Positions 1-8,440 of a stretch of 64,000 nucleotides of DNA are shown here, one piece after another. How positions within the stretch are numbered: the stretch's first letter is position 1; every line of letters begins with the position of its first letter. This DNA comes from Yinghuangia elevatio (GTDB lineage: Bacteria; Actinomycetota; Actinomycetes; Streptomycetales; Streptomycetaceae): the NCBI RefSeq assembly GCF_040649515.1, contig NZ_JBEZFP010000010.1:1-64000 (forward strand), in the 5' to 3' direction. The notes beneath the pieces were generated by a model. That model was not told the DNA's origin. It worked only from the letters and a program-made list of their open reading frames with translations, and made no database searches. A program made the position numbers and the translations under genes.

Positions 1-57
1 CTAGCACGCCGCCCTCTCAAGGCGGTAGCGCGGGTTCGAATCCCGTCGGGGCTACCA
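1..57 (+). tRNA. tRNA-Glu (anticodon CTC), 3' part
   Basis: The window opens inside a tRNA. Visible are the end of the D arm, the anticodon stem CCGCC/GGCGG around the loop CTCTCAA (anticodon CTC, reading GAG), the T arm with TTCGAAT, the 3' acceptor strand, discriminator A at 54 and an encoded CCA at 55-57. The 5' acceptor strand and most of the D arm lie before base 1. Confidence 0.9.
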
Positions 58-63
58 CGTACG

Positions 64-90
64 AAATCCCCCACCACGGTGGGGGATTTT
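64..90 (+). terminator. terminator after tRNA-Glu
   Basis: The arm at 64-75 is complementary to 78-89 (core CCCCC/GGGGG flanked by AAAT/ATTT). A run of T follows at 87-90. It lies 7 bases after the CCA end, as expected for a tRNA transcript. Confidence 0.75.
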
Positions 91-202
91 CTGTTTCCCG
101 GCGCCTTCCCGCCCCCGCACGTGTCGCGGGGGCGCCGACCAGCTCCTGTCCGGACGCCGCGTTCGATCCGAAAACGGCCCGGGGCCGCCCCGCTCGCGGC
201 GG

Positions 203-234
203 GACGGCCCCGTAGGGCGTTCTGCGGGGCCGTC
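203..234 (-). terminator. hairpin at the end of cimA
   Basis: A 10-bp perfect inverted repeat (GACGGCCCCG at 203-212 with its complement at 225-234) overlaps the cimA stop codon. There is no clear T run, so it is a GC-type terminator or 3'-end stabiliser. Confidence 0.5.
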
Positions 235-1828
235 AGGCGTCCCGGGTGGGCGTGAGACCGGCCTTGAGGAGCCCGTACGTGTACGCGTCCTCCAAGGCCT
301 GCCACGAGGCTCCGATGACGTTCTCCGCGACGCCGACGGTGCTCCACTCCTTCTTCCCGTCGCTCGTCTCCACGAGCACCCGCGTGATGGCGTCGGTCCC
401 GTGCCGGCCTTCCAGCAGGCGGACCTTGTAGTCGACCAGCTCGAAGGACGCCAGCTCCGGGAAGATGCGCTCGAGCGCGAGGCGCAGCGCGCGGTCGAGC
501 GCGTTGACGGGTCCGTTGCCCTCGCCCGTGGCCACGATGCGCTCGCCCTTGGCGTGCAGCTTCACGGTCGCCTCGTTCAACTGCGTGCCGTCGCCGCGCT
601 GCTCGCTGATGGCACGGAACGACTCCAGCGTGAAGAAGCGCTCGCGGGCGCCCACCACCTCGTCGCGCAGCAGGAGTTCGAACGACGCGTCCGCGGCTTC
701 GTACGTATAGCCGTTGGCCTCACGGGACTTCACCTGGTCCACGACGCGGCCGACCAGGTCGCGGTCGCCGGACAGGTCGTATCCCAGCTCCTTGCCCTTG
801 AGTTCGATCGACGCCCGGCCGGCCATGTCCGACACGAGCATGCGCATGCTGTTGCCGACCAGTTCGGGGTCGATGTGCTGGTACAGGTCCGGGTCGACCT
901 TGATGGCCGACGCGTGCAGTCCGGCCTTGTGCGCGAACGCCGAGACACCGACGTACGGAAGGTGCGTGGACGGCGCGAGGTTGACCACCTCGGCGATGGC
1001 GTGCGAGATGCGGGTCATCTCGCGCAGCCGGCCCTCGGGCAGGACCTGCATGCCCTTCTTGAGCTCCAGTGCGGCGACCACGGGGAACAGGTTGGCGTTG
1101 CCGACGCGTTCGCCGTACCCGTTCGCTGTGCACTGCACGTGCGTCGCCCCGCCCTCGACCGCGGCGATGGAGTTGGCGACCGCACACCCGGTGTCGTCCT
1201 GGGCGTGGATGCCGAGCCGCGCGCCGGTGGCGGCCTTGACGCGTGCCACGGTCCACTGGACCTGGCTGGGCAGCATGCCGCCGTTGGTGTCGCAGAGCAC
1301 GACCACCTCGGCGCCGGCGTCGTGCGCGGTGCGTACGACACTCGTCGCGTACTCCGCGTTGGCCCGGTAGCCGTCGAAGAAGTGCTCGCAGTCGACGAAC
1401 ACGCGCCGCCCCTGCTCGCGCAGGTGCGTCACGGTGTCGCGGACCATCGCCAGGTTCTCGTCCAGCGTCGTGCGCAGCGCCAGGTCGACGTGCTTGTCGT
1501 GCGACTTCGCGACCAGGCAGACCACCGGGGCCTCGGCGTCGAGCAGCGCCTGGACCTGCGGGTCCTCGGCCGCGGTGGTCCCGGCCTTGCGGGTCGCGCC
1601 GAACGCGACGAGCTTCGCGTGCCGGAGGTCGAGCTCGGTGCGTGCCCGGCGGAAGAACTCGGTGTCGCGCGGGACCGCGCCCGGCCAGCCGCCCTCGATG
1701 AAGCCGACGCCGAACTCGTCCAGGTACCGGGCGATGGCGAGCTTGTCCCCGACCGTGAGGTTGATGCCCTCACGCTGGGAGCCGTCGCGCAGCGTGGTGT
1801 CGAAGACGTGGAAACTGTCGTCGGTCAT
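233..1828 (-). CDS. cimA: (R)-citramalate synthase
   Basis: The 531-aa protein belongs to the isopropylmalate/homocitrate/citramalate synthase family. It is expected to condense pyruvate with acetyl-CoA to citramalate, a threonine-independent route to 2-oxobutyrate and isoleucine. The TIM-barrel signature DTTLRDG lies at residues 10-16 and NGYGERVGNANLFPVV after about residue 235. The C-terminal third is the LeuA-type allosteric dimer region, ending VENVIGASWQALEDAY. The usual metal-binding HxH reads H208-A-Q210, so the second His is Gln; this may be lineage-typical but deserves a check. The gene has its own leader peptide and attenuator upstream and follows ilvE in the same direction. LeuA itself is less likely because the length and sequence fit the CimA branch. 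Confidence 0.93.
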   Translation of the reverse strand: MTDDSFHVFDTTLRDGSQREGINLTVGDKLAIARYLDEFGVGFIEGGWPGAVPRDTEFFRRARTELDLRHAKLVAFGATRKAGTTAAEDPQVQALLDAEAPVVCLVAKSHDKHVDLALRTTLDENLAMVRDTVTHLREQGRRVFVDCEHFFDGYRANAEYATSVVRTAHDAGAEVVVLCDTNGGMLPSQVQWTVARVKAATGARLGIHAQDDTGCAVANSIAAVEGGATHVQCTANGYGERVGNANLFPVVAALELKKGMQVLPEGRLREMTRISHAIAEVVNLAPSTHLPYVGVSAFAHKAGLHASAIKVDPDLYQHIDPELVGNSMRMLVSDMAGRASIELKGKELGYDLSGDRDLVGRVVDQVKSREANGYTYEAADASFELLLRDEVVGARERFFTLESFRAISEQRGDGTQLNEATVKLHAKGERIVATGEGNGPVNALDRALRLALERIFPELASFELVDYKVRLLEGRHGTDAITRVLVETSDGKKEWSTVGVAENVIGASWQALEDAYTYGLLKAGLTPTRDA

Positions 1829-1932
1829 GTCCGTGGGTCTCCTGACGCGTTCTCTGGCGGGACTGTTCAGGTCCGGATGTGCGGTGCTCGATGGCGGGCC
1901 CGCGCGCGCTGCCTGGCCGAGGGGTGTCCGGC

Positions 1933-1967
1933 CAAAACAAAAGACCCCTCGCGGTCGCGAGAGGTCT
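1933..1967 (-). terminator. attenuator terminator of cimA
   Basis: On the minus strand AGACCTCTCGC pairs with GCGAGGGGTCT (stem bases 1942-1967, one G-T wobble), followed by TTTTGTTTT (1933-1941). It lies 45 bases after the stop of the leader peptide and 105 bases before cimA, so it would end transcription before the gene. Confidence 0.85.
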
Positions 1968-2011
1968 GCGTGCGGGCGGTGGGCTGAATGACGCTTGCCC
2001 CTTGTGGGGGA

Positions 2012-2059
2012 TCAGCCCGGTGCCGGCACGCTGCGGCTAATAATGAGCCACTGCTGCAT
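2012..2059 (-). CDS. cimA leader peptide (branched-chain attenuator)
   Basis: This 15-codon frame reads MQQWLIISRSVPAPG. It contains Leu-Ile-Ile in a row and a later Val; both Ile codons are ATT, very rare in this genome, which would make the ribosome sensitive to charged tRNA-Ile. There is no strong Shine-Dalgarno sequence, so the transcript may be leaderless or nearly so. The frame lies between the ilvE terminator (2125-2152) and the cimA attenuator (1933-1967), as expected for ribosome-mediated attenuation. Its role is inferred from layout and codon content. Confidence 0.75.
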   Translation of the reverse strand: MQQWLIISRSVPAPG

Positions 2060-2124
2060 GGTCGGAAGTCTGCCACACGATCCGGCGGTCGGTACGCGAG
2101 TCTCGCCATTTGGGCTAATCGACC

Positions 2125-2152
2125 ACCGGACGGGGGCGGGCCCCCGTCCGGT
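2125..2152 (-). terminator. terminator after ilvE
   Basis: A perfect 12-bp stem (ACCGGACGGGGG and its complement) with a 4-base loop lies 77 bases after the ilvE stop. There is no T run. It separates ilvE transcription from the cimA leader. Confidence 0.6.
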
Positions 2153-2228
2153 GAACGGCGTTCGCGTGTTGCGGGCGCGGCGTGCGCCGCGGCCCCGCGT
2201 CCGGCTCGGCGACGGCAGTCGCGCCCGC

Positions 2229-3329
2229 TCAGACGATCTTGTGCAGCCAGCCGTGCGTGTCGGCGGCGCCGCCGGTCTGGATGTCGAGGAGGGCCTTGCG
2301 CAGTTCGAGCGTGACGGGGCCCGCGCCGCCGTCCCCGACCTGCCACGAGGCGTCCGTGGACTTCACCGAGCCGACCGGCGTGATGACCGCGGCGGTGCCG
2401 CACGCGAAGACCTCGCTGATCGAGCCGTCCGCGTTGCCGGCCTGCCAGTCCTCGACGGAGATCTTGCGCTCCTCGGTGGCGTAGCCGCGGTCCGCGGCGA
2501 GGCGCAGCAGCGAGTCGCGCGTGATGCCCGGGAGCAGGGAGCCGGTGAGCGAAGGGGTGAGAATGCGGGCGTCCTTGCCGCTGCCCTGCACGAAGTACAG
2601 GTTCATGCCGCCCATCTCCTCGATCCAGCGGCGCTCGTTCGCGTCGAGCCACACCACCTGGTCGCAGCCCTGCTCGGCGGCCTGGGCCTGGGCGACCAGC
2701 GAGGCGGCGTAGTTGCCGGCGCACTTGGCGGCGCCGGTGCCGCCGGGGGCGGCCCGCACGTACTCCTTGGACAGCCAGACCGAGACGGGCTTGACGCCGC
2801 CCGCGAAGTACGCGCCGGCGGGCGACGCGATGACCATGAAAAGGAACTCGTTCGAGGGACGCACGCCGAGGCCGACCTCGGTCGCGAACATGAACGGCCG
2901 GAGGTAGAGGCTCTGCTCCTCCTCCCCCGGCACCCACGCGTGGTCCTGCTTGACGAGCGCGTCGACAGCCGCGACGAACAGGTCCTCGGGAAGCTCCGGC
3001 ATCGCCAGGCGACGCGCCGAGGCCTGGAAGCGCCGGGCGTTCTCGTACGGGCGGAAGGTGACCACCGAACCGTCCGCGTGCCGGTACGCCTTGAGGCCCT
3101 CGAAGATGGACTGCGCGTAGTGCAGCGTCATGTTCGCCGGGTCGATCTCCAGCGACGCGTACGGCGTCAACTGCGCGTCGTACCAGCCCCGACCCGCGCT
3201 CCACCGGATCGTCACCATGTGCTCGGTGAACACGCGGCCGAAGCCGGGGTTCGTCATACGAGCGGCGCGCTCGGCATCCGACAGCGGATGCGCGGTCGGC
3301 TTGAGATCGATCGTCACGGAGGTCGTCAT
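2229..3329 (-). CDS. ilvE: branched-chain amino acid aminotransferase
   Basis: The 366-aa protein is a class IV PLP-dependent aminotransferase that transfers the amino group between glutamate and the 2-oxo acids of Ile, Leu and Val. The PLP lysine is in GTGAAKCAGNYAASL (about residue 200). The substrate/cofactor segment SEVFACGTAAVITPVG lies near residue 325, typical of IlvE rather than D-amino acid transaminase. It stands between leuB and cimA, all in one direction, with a hairpin after its stop. Confidence 0.95.
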   Translation of the reverse strand: MTTSVTIDLKPTAHPLSDAERAARMTNPGFGRVFTEHMVTIRWSAGRGWYDAQLTPYASLEIDPANMTLHYAQSIFEGLKAYRHADGSVVTFRPYENARRFQASARRLAMPELPEDLFVAAVDALVKQDHAWVPGEEEQSLYLRPFMFATEVGLGVRPSNEFLFMVIASPAGAYFAGGVKPVSVWLSKEYVRAAPGGTGAAKCAGNYAASLVAQAQAAEQGCDQVVWLDANERRWIEEMGGMNLYFVQGSGKDARILTPSLTGSLLPGITRDSLLRLAADRGYATEERKISVEDWQAGNADGSISEVFACGTAAVITPVGSVKSTDASWQVGDGGAGPVTLELRKALLDIQTGGAADTHGWLHKIV

Positions 3330-3535
3330 GGGTTCCAGTGTCCTTCACCGAGGGATTGACGGGGCATCGTGGTGCCGCCTATCGGTTCCAGACGTTAACG
3401 CAGTCCACCGGGACACCGACAGGCACGGCCTGGCCGCCTCCGGCGCCGCCCCCGGAACAGGCGGGGCGGTGCCGGGCGGCAGCGGGAAGCCGGAGTGCCG
3501 CAGCTGAACCGCCGGTCGGCTTCGGGTGGTCTTGC

Positions 3536-3598
3536 GCCGACGGCGCCCGGTCGGGCGCCGTCGGCGAAAAAACGCGGGGCCGGCGATTCAGCCGGCTA
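3536..3598 (-). terminator. double hairpin after leuB
   Basis: Going along the minus strand, GCCGGC-loop-GCCGGC straddles the leuB stop and is followed by TTTTTT (3567-3572). Then comes a perfect 13-bp stem at 3536-3548/3553-3565. The first hairpin with its T run is the likelier terminator. Confidence 0.6.
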
Positions 3599-4640
3599 CT
3601 CGCTTGGCGATCGCGTCGCCGATCTCGCTCGTGGAGCGGGTGCCCAGCGACGCGCGCTCGGCGAGGTCGGCGTCGACCGCCGCCTCGACGCGGCGGGCGG
3701 CGTCGGTGTGGCCCAGGTGCTCGAGGAGCATCGCGACGGACAGCACGGTGGCGGTCGGGTCGGCCTTGCCCTGGCCCGCGATGTCCGGGGCGGAGCCGTG
3801 CACCGGCTCGAACATCGAGGGGAATTCACCCGCAGGGTTGATGTTTCCGCTCGCGGCGAGGCCGATACCGCCCGCGATGGCCGCCGCGAGGTCGGTGATG
3901 ATGTCGCCGAACAGGTTGTCGGTGACGATCACGTCGAAGCGCTCGGGCTGGGTCACCATGAAGATGGTGGCCGCGTCCACGTGCAGGTAGTCGGTGGTGA
4001 CCTCGGGGAACTCGGCCGCGACCTGGTTGAACACGCGGGTCCACAGGTGGCCGGCGTGCACCAGCACGTTGTTCTTGTGCACGAGGGTGAGCTTCTTGCG
4101 CGGGCGGGCCTGCGCGCGGGCGAAGGCGTCGCGCACGACGCGCTCGATGCCGAACGCGGTGTTGACGCTGACCTCGGTGGCGATCTCGTGCTCGGTGCCG
4201 GTGCGGAGCGTGCCGCCGTTGCCGACGTACGGCCCCTCGGTGCCCTCGCGGACCACGACGAAGTCGATCTGCGCGTCGGCGCCCAGCGGCGACGTGACGC
4301 CCGGGCCCAGCTTGGCGGGGCGCAGGTTGACGTGGTGGTCGAAGGCGAAGCGCAGCTTCAGCAGCAGGCCGCGCTCCAGGACGCCGGACGGCACCGACGG
4401 GTCGCCGATCGCGCCGAGCAGGATCGCGTCCTGGCCGCGGAGCTCGTCGAGGACGCTGTCCGGCAGCGTCTCGCCGGTGCGGTGGTACAGCCGGGCCCCG
4501 AGGTCGTACTCGGTGGTCTCCAGGGCGACGTCGGCGGGCAGTGCCGCGGCGAGGACCTTGAGTCCCTCCGCGACGACCTCCTGGCCGATGCCGTCGCCGG
4601 GAACCACTGCGAGACGGATGCTGTTGGCGTTGCGAGACAT
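3588..4640 (-). CDS. leuB: 3-isopropylmalate dehydrogenase
   Basis: The 350-aa protein oxidises and decarboxylates 3-isopropylmalate in leucine synthesis. It has the family start RLAVVPGDGIGQEV, the substrate segment with arginines near residue 95, the Mg-binding NLFGDIITD around residue 225, and the NAD-binding EPVHGSAPDIAGQGKADP. The start at 4640 (MSRNANS) is preferred over one at 4676 because GAGGAG/AAGG stands before it and its length fits the family. Confidence 0.94.
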   Translation of the reverse strand: MSRNANSIRLAVVPGDGIGQEVVAEGLKVLAAALPADVALETTEYDLGARLYHRTGETLPDSVLDELRGQDAILLGAIGDPSVPSGVLERGLLLKLRFAFDHHVNLRPAKLGPGVTSPLGADAQIDFVVVREGTEGPYVGNGGTLRTGTEHEIATEVSVNTAFGIERVVRDAFARAQARPRKKLTLVHKNNVLVHAGHLWTRVFNQVAAEFPEVTTDYLHVDAATIFMVTQPERFDVIVTDNLFGDIITDLAAAIAGGIGLAASGNINPAGEFPSMFEPVHGSAPDIAGQGKADPTATVLSVAMLLEHLGHTDAARRVEAAVDADLAERASLGTRSTSEIGDAIAKRVAG

Positions 4641-4737
4641 GTGCCGGACCTTACTCCTCGTCCCAGCTGTCGACATTCACGTTCCGGATGCTGGGACGGT
4701 GTACGCCACGGCGGGGGCAGGCCCGCCGGGACCGGAA

Positions 4738-4833
4738 CTAGCGGCGGTCGCCGCCGACATCGCCGCCGTTGTCACGGCGGTCGAGGGCGCGCTGCAGCGC
4801 TTGGGCGGCGTTCTTGCGAGTGGTCTCGTCCAT
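4738..4833 (-). CDS. small conserved-looking protein, 31 aa
   Basis: ATG at 4833 follows GGAG with a 6-base spacer. The product begins MDETTRKNAAQALQRALDRR and ends in Gly/Asp/Arg; the first 20 residues should form one amphipathic helix. It lies 97 bases upstream of leuB in the same direction and could be co-transcribed. I do not recognise a function. Short length is the main reason for doubt; the good ribosome site and high third-position GC support it. Confidence 0.4.
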   Translation of the reverse strand: MDETTRKNAAQALQRALDRRDNGGDVGGDRR

Positions 4834-5163
4834 GGTGCACTCCACGAGGTCGAGCGGGGGGCGCTCAGCGGAAATCCGCGGAAGCGGGGTTGGCGGTGAC
4901 GTGTTCCGCGGCGCTGATGGGCGCATCTCGGCGGACTCGCTCGCGAGGGAGTCGGCGGCGGAGAACCACGTCGGGCTGCGGGACAAACGCGGCGGACCTC
5001 GTGGGCGCTCGCGTCCCGCAATTCCTGTCGAACCGGGAGTTAGTGGGTCGATAGGAAGGTGGTTCCTTCACGGTAAGCGACACGGTGGGCCGCTGTCCGC
5101 AATTTACTCGGAGTTCCTACTATCTGAGATGCGGGGGTACTCCATCGGAGTCGCGCGAACACG

Positions 5164-5201
5164 CGAACGGCCCCGGAAGCGGTTGCTTCCGGGGCCGTTC
5201 G
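5164..5201 (-). terminator. terminator after serA
   Basis: A perfect 17-bp stem (5164-5180 with 5185-5201) has a 4-base loop GGTT and no T run on either side. It is the strongest hairpin in the 540-base space between serA and the small gene at 4738-4833. Confidence 0.7.
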
Positions 5202-5253
5202 GGTGTTCGTCGGCCGACGGTCCCGTCGGTCGGGCCGAGTCCGCCGATCAGCC

Positions 5254-5370
5254 GGCCGGGCCGGCCGGGCTGCTCGGGCTGCTCGGGCTGGTCAGACGCG
5301 CCGGACGGGTCAGGCGGGTCAGGCGGGTCAGGCGGGTCTGGCAGCTCGGGTGGATCAGGTGGCGTGGGTG
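5254..5370. repeat. degenerate 9-bp tandem repeat
   Basis: About 13 units of 9 bases run up to the serA stop. The clearest block is GGGTCAGGC at 5307, 5316, 5325 and, with one change, 5334. Units toward 5254 drift to GGGCTGCTC-like forms. The rest of the space 4834-5377 shows only this repeat and the 5164-5201 hairpin. Confidence 0.75.
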
Positions 5371-5377
5371 GCCTGGT

Positions 5378-6967
5378 TCAGTCGGCCAGGTTCACCGGGC
5401 GGACGAAGTCCGCGCCGATCTCGGCGCCGATCTCGGTGAGCACGGCCGCCGGGATGGTCGAGTCGACGGTCAGCGCGACCAGCGCGACGCCGCCCTTGGC
5501 GGCCCGGCTGACCTGCATGCCGGCGATGTTGACGCCGGCGTCGCCCAGCAGCCGGCCGATGACGCCGACGACGCCCGGGCGGTCGGCGTACCGCAGGAAG
5601 ACCATGTGCCGGGTCAGCTGGAGGTCCACGTCGAAACCGCCGACCTCGACGACCTTCTCGATCCGCTTGGGACCGGCGAGGGTGCCGGACACCGACACGT
5701 CGGTGCCGTCCGTCAGGGTGCCGCGCACGCTCACCACGTTGCGGTGGTCGGGGCTCTCCGAGCTGGTGGTCAGGCGTACCTCGACACCGCGCTCCTGGGC
5801 GAGCAGCGGCGCGTTGACGTACGACACCGACTCCTCGACGACGTCGGAGAACACGCCCTTGAGGGCGGCCAGTTCGAGCACCTTGACGTCGTACTGGGTG
5901 ATCTCGCCGCGCACCTCGACGTCGAGGCGCTGCGCGACGCCGCCGGCCAGCGCGGTGAAGATGCGGCCGAGCTTCTCGGCGAGCGGCAGGCCCGGGCGTA
6001 CGTCGGGGGCGATCTCGCCGCCCTGCACGTTGACCGCGTCCGGCACCAGTTCGCCGGCCAGCGCGAGGCGGACCGACTTGGCGACCGCGATACCGGCCTT
6101 CTCCTGCGCCTCGTCGGTGCTCGCCCCCAGGTGCGGGGTCGCCACGACGTTGTCGAACTCGAACAGCGGGCTGTCCGTGCACGGCTCCTTGCTGAAGACG
6201 TCCAGGCCCGCGCCCGCGACCCGGCCCTCCTTCAGCGCCGACGCGAGCGCCTGCTCGTCGACGATGCCGCCGCGCGCGGCGTTGACGATGCGCACGGTGG
6301 GCTTGACCTTGTGGAGCGCCTCGTCGCCGATCAGACCCAGCGTCTCGGGGGTCTTGGGCAGGTGCACCGTGATGAAGTCGGACTGCTCCAGGACCTCGTC
6401 CAGGGTCAGCATCCGCACACCCATCTGGGCGGCGCGCGCGGGCTGCACGTAGGGGTCGTACGCGACGATGTTCATGCCGAACGCCGACATGCGCTGCGCG
6501 ACCAGCACGCCGATGCGGCCCAGGCCGACGACGCCGAGCGTCTTCTCGGCGAGTTCGACGCCGGTGTACTTGCTGCGCTTCCACTCGCCGTTCTTGAGCG
6601 CGGCGTTGGCCGGCGGAATGTTGCGGGCGACCGAGATCAGCAGGCCGCACGCGAGTTCGGCGGCGGTCACGATGTTGGACGTCGGCGCGTTGACGACCAT
6701 CACACCGGCCTTGGTGGCCGCCGCGACGTCGACGTTGTCGAGGCCGACACCGGCGCGCGCGACGACCTTGAGGCGCTTGGCGGCGGCGATGGCCTCGGCG
6801 TCGACCTTGGTCGCGCTGCGGATCAGGATGGCGTCGACGTCGGCGATCGCGGGCAGCAGCTCGGCGCGGTTGGCGCCGTCGCAGTGCCGGATCTCGAAGT
6901 CGGGACCGAGCGCGTCGACCGTGGCCGGCGACAGTTCTTCAGCGATGAGGACGACGGGCTTGCTCAC
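5378..6967 (-). CDS. serA: D-3-phosphoglycerate dehydrogenase
   Basis: The 529-aa protein is the long, three-domain form of SerA, catalysing the first committed step of serine synthesis. The NAD-binding GLGRIGVLVAQRM lies near residue 150 and the catalytic His is in TPHLGAST (about 280). An allosteric substrate-binding domain spans about 320-450. A C-terminal ACT domain contains YADRPGVVGVIGRLLG and probably senses serine. The GTG start at 6967 is chosen because AAAGGA lies just before it. It is normally next to ilvC in Streptomyces; here about 4 kb separates them. Confidence 0.95.
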   Translation of the reverse strand: MSKPVVLIAEELSPATVDALGPDFEIRHCDGANRAELLPAIADVDAILIRSATKVDAEAIAAAKRLKVVARAGVGLDNVDVAAATKAGVMVVNAPTSNIVTAAELACGLLISVARNIPPANAALKNGEWKRSKYTGVELAEKTLGVVGLGRIGVLVAQRMSAFGMNIVAYDPYVQPARAAQMGVRMLTLDEVLEQSDFITVHLPKTPETLGLIGDEALHKVKPTVRIVNAARGGIVDEQALASALKEGRVAGAGLDVFSKEPCTDSPLFEFDNVVATPHLGASTDEAQEKAGIAVAKSVRLALAGELVPDAVNVQGGEIAPDVRPGLPLAEKLGRIFTALAGGVAQRLDVEVRGEITQYDVKVLELAALKGVFSDVVEESVSYVNAPLLAQERGVEVRLTTSSESPDHRNVVSVRGTLTDGTDVSVSGTLAGPKRIEKVVEVGGFDVDLQLTRHMVFLRYADRPGVVGVIGRLLGDAGVNIAGMQVSRAAKGGVALVALTVDSTIPAAVLTEIGAEIGADFVRPVNLAD

Positions 6968-7110
6968 TGCGATCCTTTGCTTTCTTCGTCGGCAGCGATG
7001 ACAGCGCACCCCGGACGCATCGGGCGCGTGGGGGCGGGTGGGTCTGACGCGGGCACGAGTCTAATGCCGCTTTGTGAATGCCTTCACAGTCGTCCGATGG
7101 CTGGACGGCG

Positions 7111-7503
7111 TCAGTCCGCGGCCAGAAACCATCCGATCGTCACCCGCCGTTGCCCGCCGCGGTCGGCTATGACCACCTCGCCCGAACCGGGCCTGGTGAG
7201 CGGCAGGCTTCCCCCGTACGGGAGTACGCGGCGCACCCCGTCGTCGACGTGCACCTCCGCGACCGGTGCGTCCTGCGACCCGCGGATCCAGGTGACGAAC
7301 CACGCGTTCGTGTCGTCGCAGTGGAACTCCAGGTGCACGCGCGACACGAACAGCCAGTCGGCGGGCGTGACAAGGTGGCAGCGGGACGCGTCGCGGCCGA
7401 CCGCGAGCGTCGCGCCGGGCCTTGTCGGCGCGTTCGCCATGAGCATGGCGACGGTCGCCGCGTCGTCGGCGCCCGACGTCGAGGCCATATTCAGATCGAG
7501 CAC
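7111..7503 (-). CDS. FHA-type small protein
   Basis: This 130-aa protein has an FHA-like core: VGRDASRCHLVTPADW followed by FVSRVHLEF, the GR..S....SR.H pattern used to bind phosphothreonine peptides. Nothing is fused to the domain. A GTG start at 7503 follows GGAGGGGAAG. It is a shortened paralogue of the N-terminal half of the next gene (7543-8376), which shares the MLxL start, DxSRC.L and SRVHLEF. It probably reads phosphorylated partners controlled by the PP2C-type phosphatase in the same cluster; no kinase gene is visible nearby. The partner is unknown. Confidence 0.75.
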   Translation of the reverse strand: MLDLNMASTSGADDAATVAMLMANAPTRPGATLAVGRDASRCHLVTPADWLFVSRVHLEFHCDDTNAWFVTWIRGSQDAPVAEVHVDDGVRRVLPYGGSLPLTRPGSGEVVIADRGGQRRVTIGWFLAAD

Positions 7504-7542
7504 CGGTTCTTCCCCTCCCGAAAACCTCTGGTCGTCCCCCGG

Positions 7543-8376
7543 TCAGGTCCCGGTGGTGCGCCGCGGGGGCTGGCCGCCGCAGGGGCATGGCCCGCGTCCC
7601 GCTATGCCGTGGGTGACGGCGGTCTGCGCGATGAGGTCCCATCCGCCGTGCACGTGTCGCACGGTGTCCAGGTAGTTCGGCCCGAGCAGTTCGTTGAGCT
7701 CGGGACACAGACCCGAACTGTAGAACTCACGGCGCAGTTTCGTCTTGCACCGTTCGACAGTTGCCGCCGACAGGTGCAGAAGCTCACACAGTTCGCGCGT
7801 CGACTTGGCGCGCTTGACCTGGCGACCGTGGATCCAGTCGCACGACATCGCGGTCAGAACCTCGATCTCGGTGTCGGACAACCGGTTCTGCAGGACGAAC
7901 GGCGCGACGTCCTGCGTCTCGGGCACGCCCACGTCCGGCTCGGTCGGTTCGTCGCCGGCCAGCTGCGGCAGCGACAGCCGCCACTCGACGATCACGCGGC
8001 GTCTGCGCGCCAGGTCGCTGATCACGATGCGGCCGGCCCGCTGACCGCCGAGCGGCAGCGTCGCACCGTACGGCACCGGCTCGGAGACCCCTTCGCGGTC
8101 GATCTGCACCAGCGCGACCGGGCGGGTGTGCGAGCCCTGGAGCCACTCCACGGTCCAGCGCTTCTCGTCGGTGAACACGAACTCGAGGTGCACACGCGAG
8201 ACGAAGCGCCAGTCCTTGGGCGTGGCCAGCGCGCAGCGCGACGGGTCGCGGCCCACGCCGAGCCGCTGGCCCGGCTCGCTGGGCATCTTGACCGTACGCG
8301 ACCTGGGCAGTTCCTGGTCGCGCAGGTCGGCGTCGTCCGACGTCGCCGCTTGGAGGACTAGTTCGAGCATCGCCAT
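7543..8376 (-). CDS. FHA domain - helix-turn-helix regulator
   Basis: The protein has about 277 aa. Residues about 20-120 form an FHA-like domain (LGVGRDPSRCALATPKDW, then FVSRVHLEF). From about residue 165 comes a DNA-binding-like module: LSDTEIEVLTAMSCDW, then TRELCELLHLSAATVERCKTKL, which reads as a helix-turn-helix with recognition helix SAATVERCKT. The last 15 residues contain CPCGGQ. A phosphopeptide-reading domain joined to an HTH suggests phosphorylation-controlled transcription. Start choice is weak: 8418, 8376 or 8370 are all possible and none has a strong ribosome site; 8370 aligns with the start of its paralogue. Confidence 0.72.
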   Translation of the reverse strand: MAMLELVLQAATSDDADLRDQELPRSRTVKMPSEPGQRLGVGRDPSRCALATPKDWRFVSRVHLEFVFTDEKRWTVEWLQGSHTRPVALVQIDREGVSEPVPYGATLPLGGQRAGRIVISDLARRRRVIVEWRLSLPQLAGDEPTEPDVGVPETQDVAPFVLQNRLSDTEIEVLTAMSCDWIHGRQVKRAKSTRELCELLHLSAATVERCKTKLRREFYSSGLCPELNELLGPNYLDTVRHVHGGWDLIAQTAVTHGIAGRGPCPCGGQPPRRTTGT

Positions 8377-8440
8377 CCGTCCGGTCTCGGCCCCTTGTGG
8401 GGGCTCCTCGTGCACCATGGTCGCGGTCCGACCGTACGAC

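Noticed and set aside
401..1987. Long open frame opposite cimA (and similar ones opposite serA, the LuxR-type gene, gatB, ligA, mnmA and glgX)
   Set aside because: In DNA with ~95% GC at third positions stop codons are rare in other frames. The translations are low-complexity Arg/Ala/Gly/Val-rich and contain no domain; the opposite strand holds clear enzymes.
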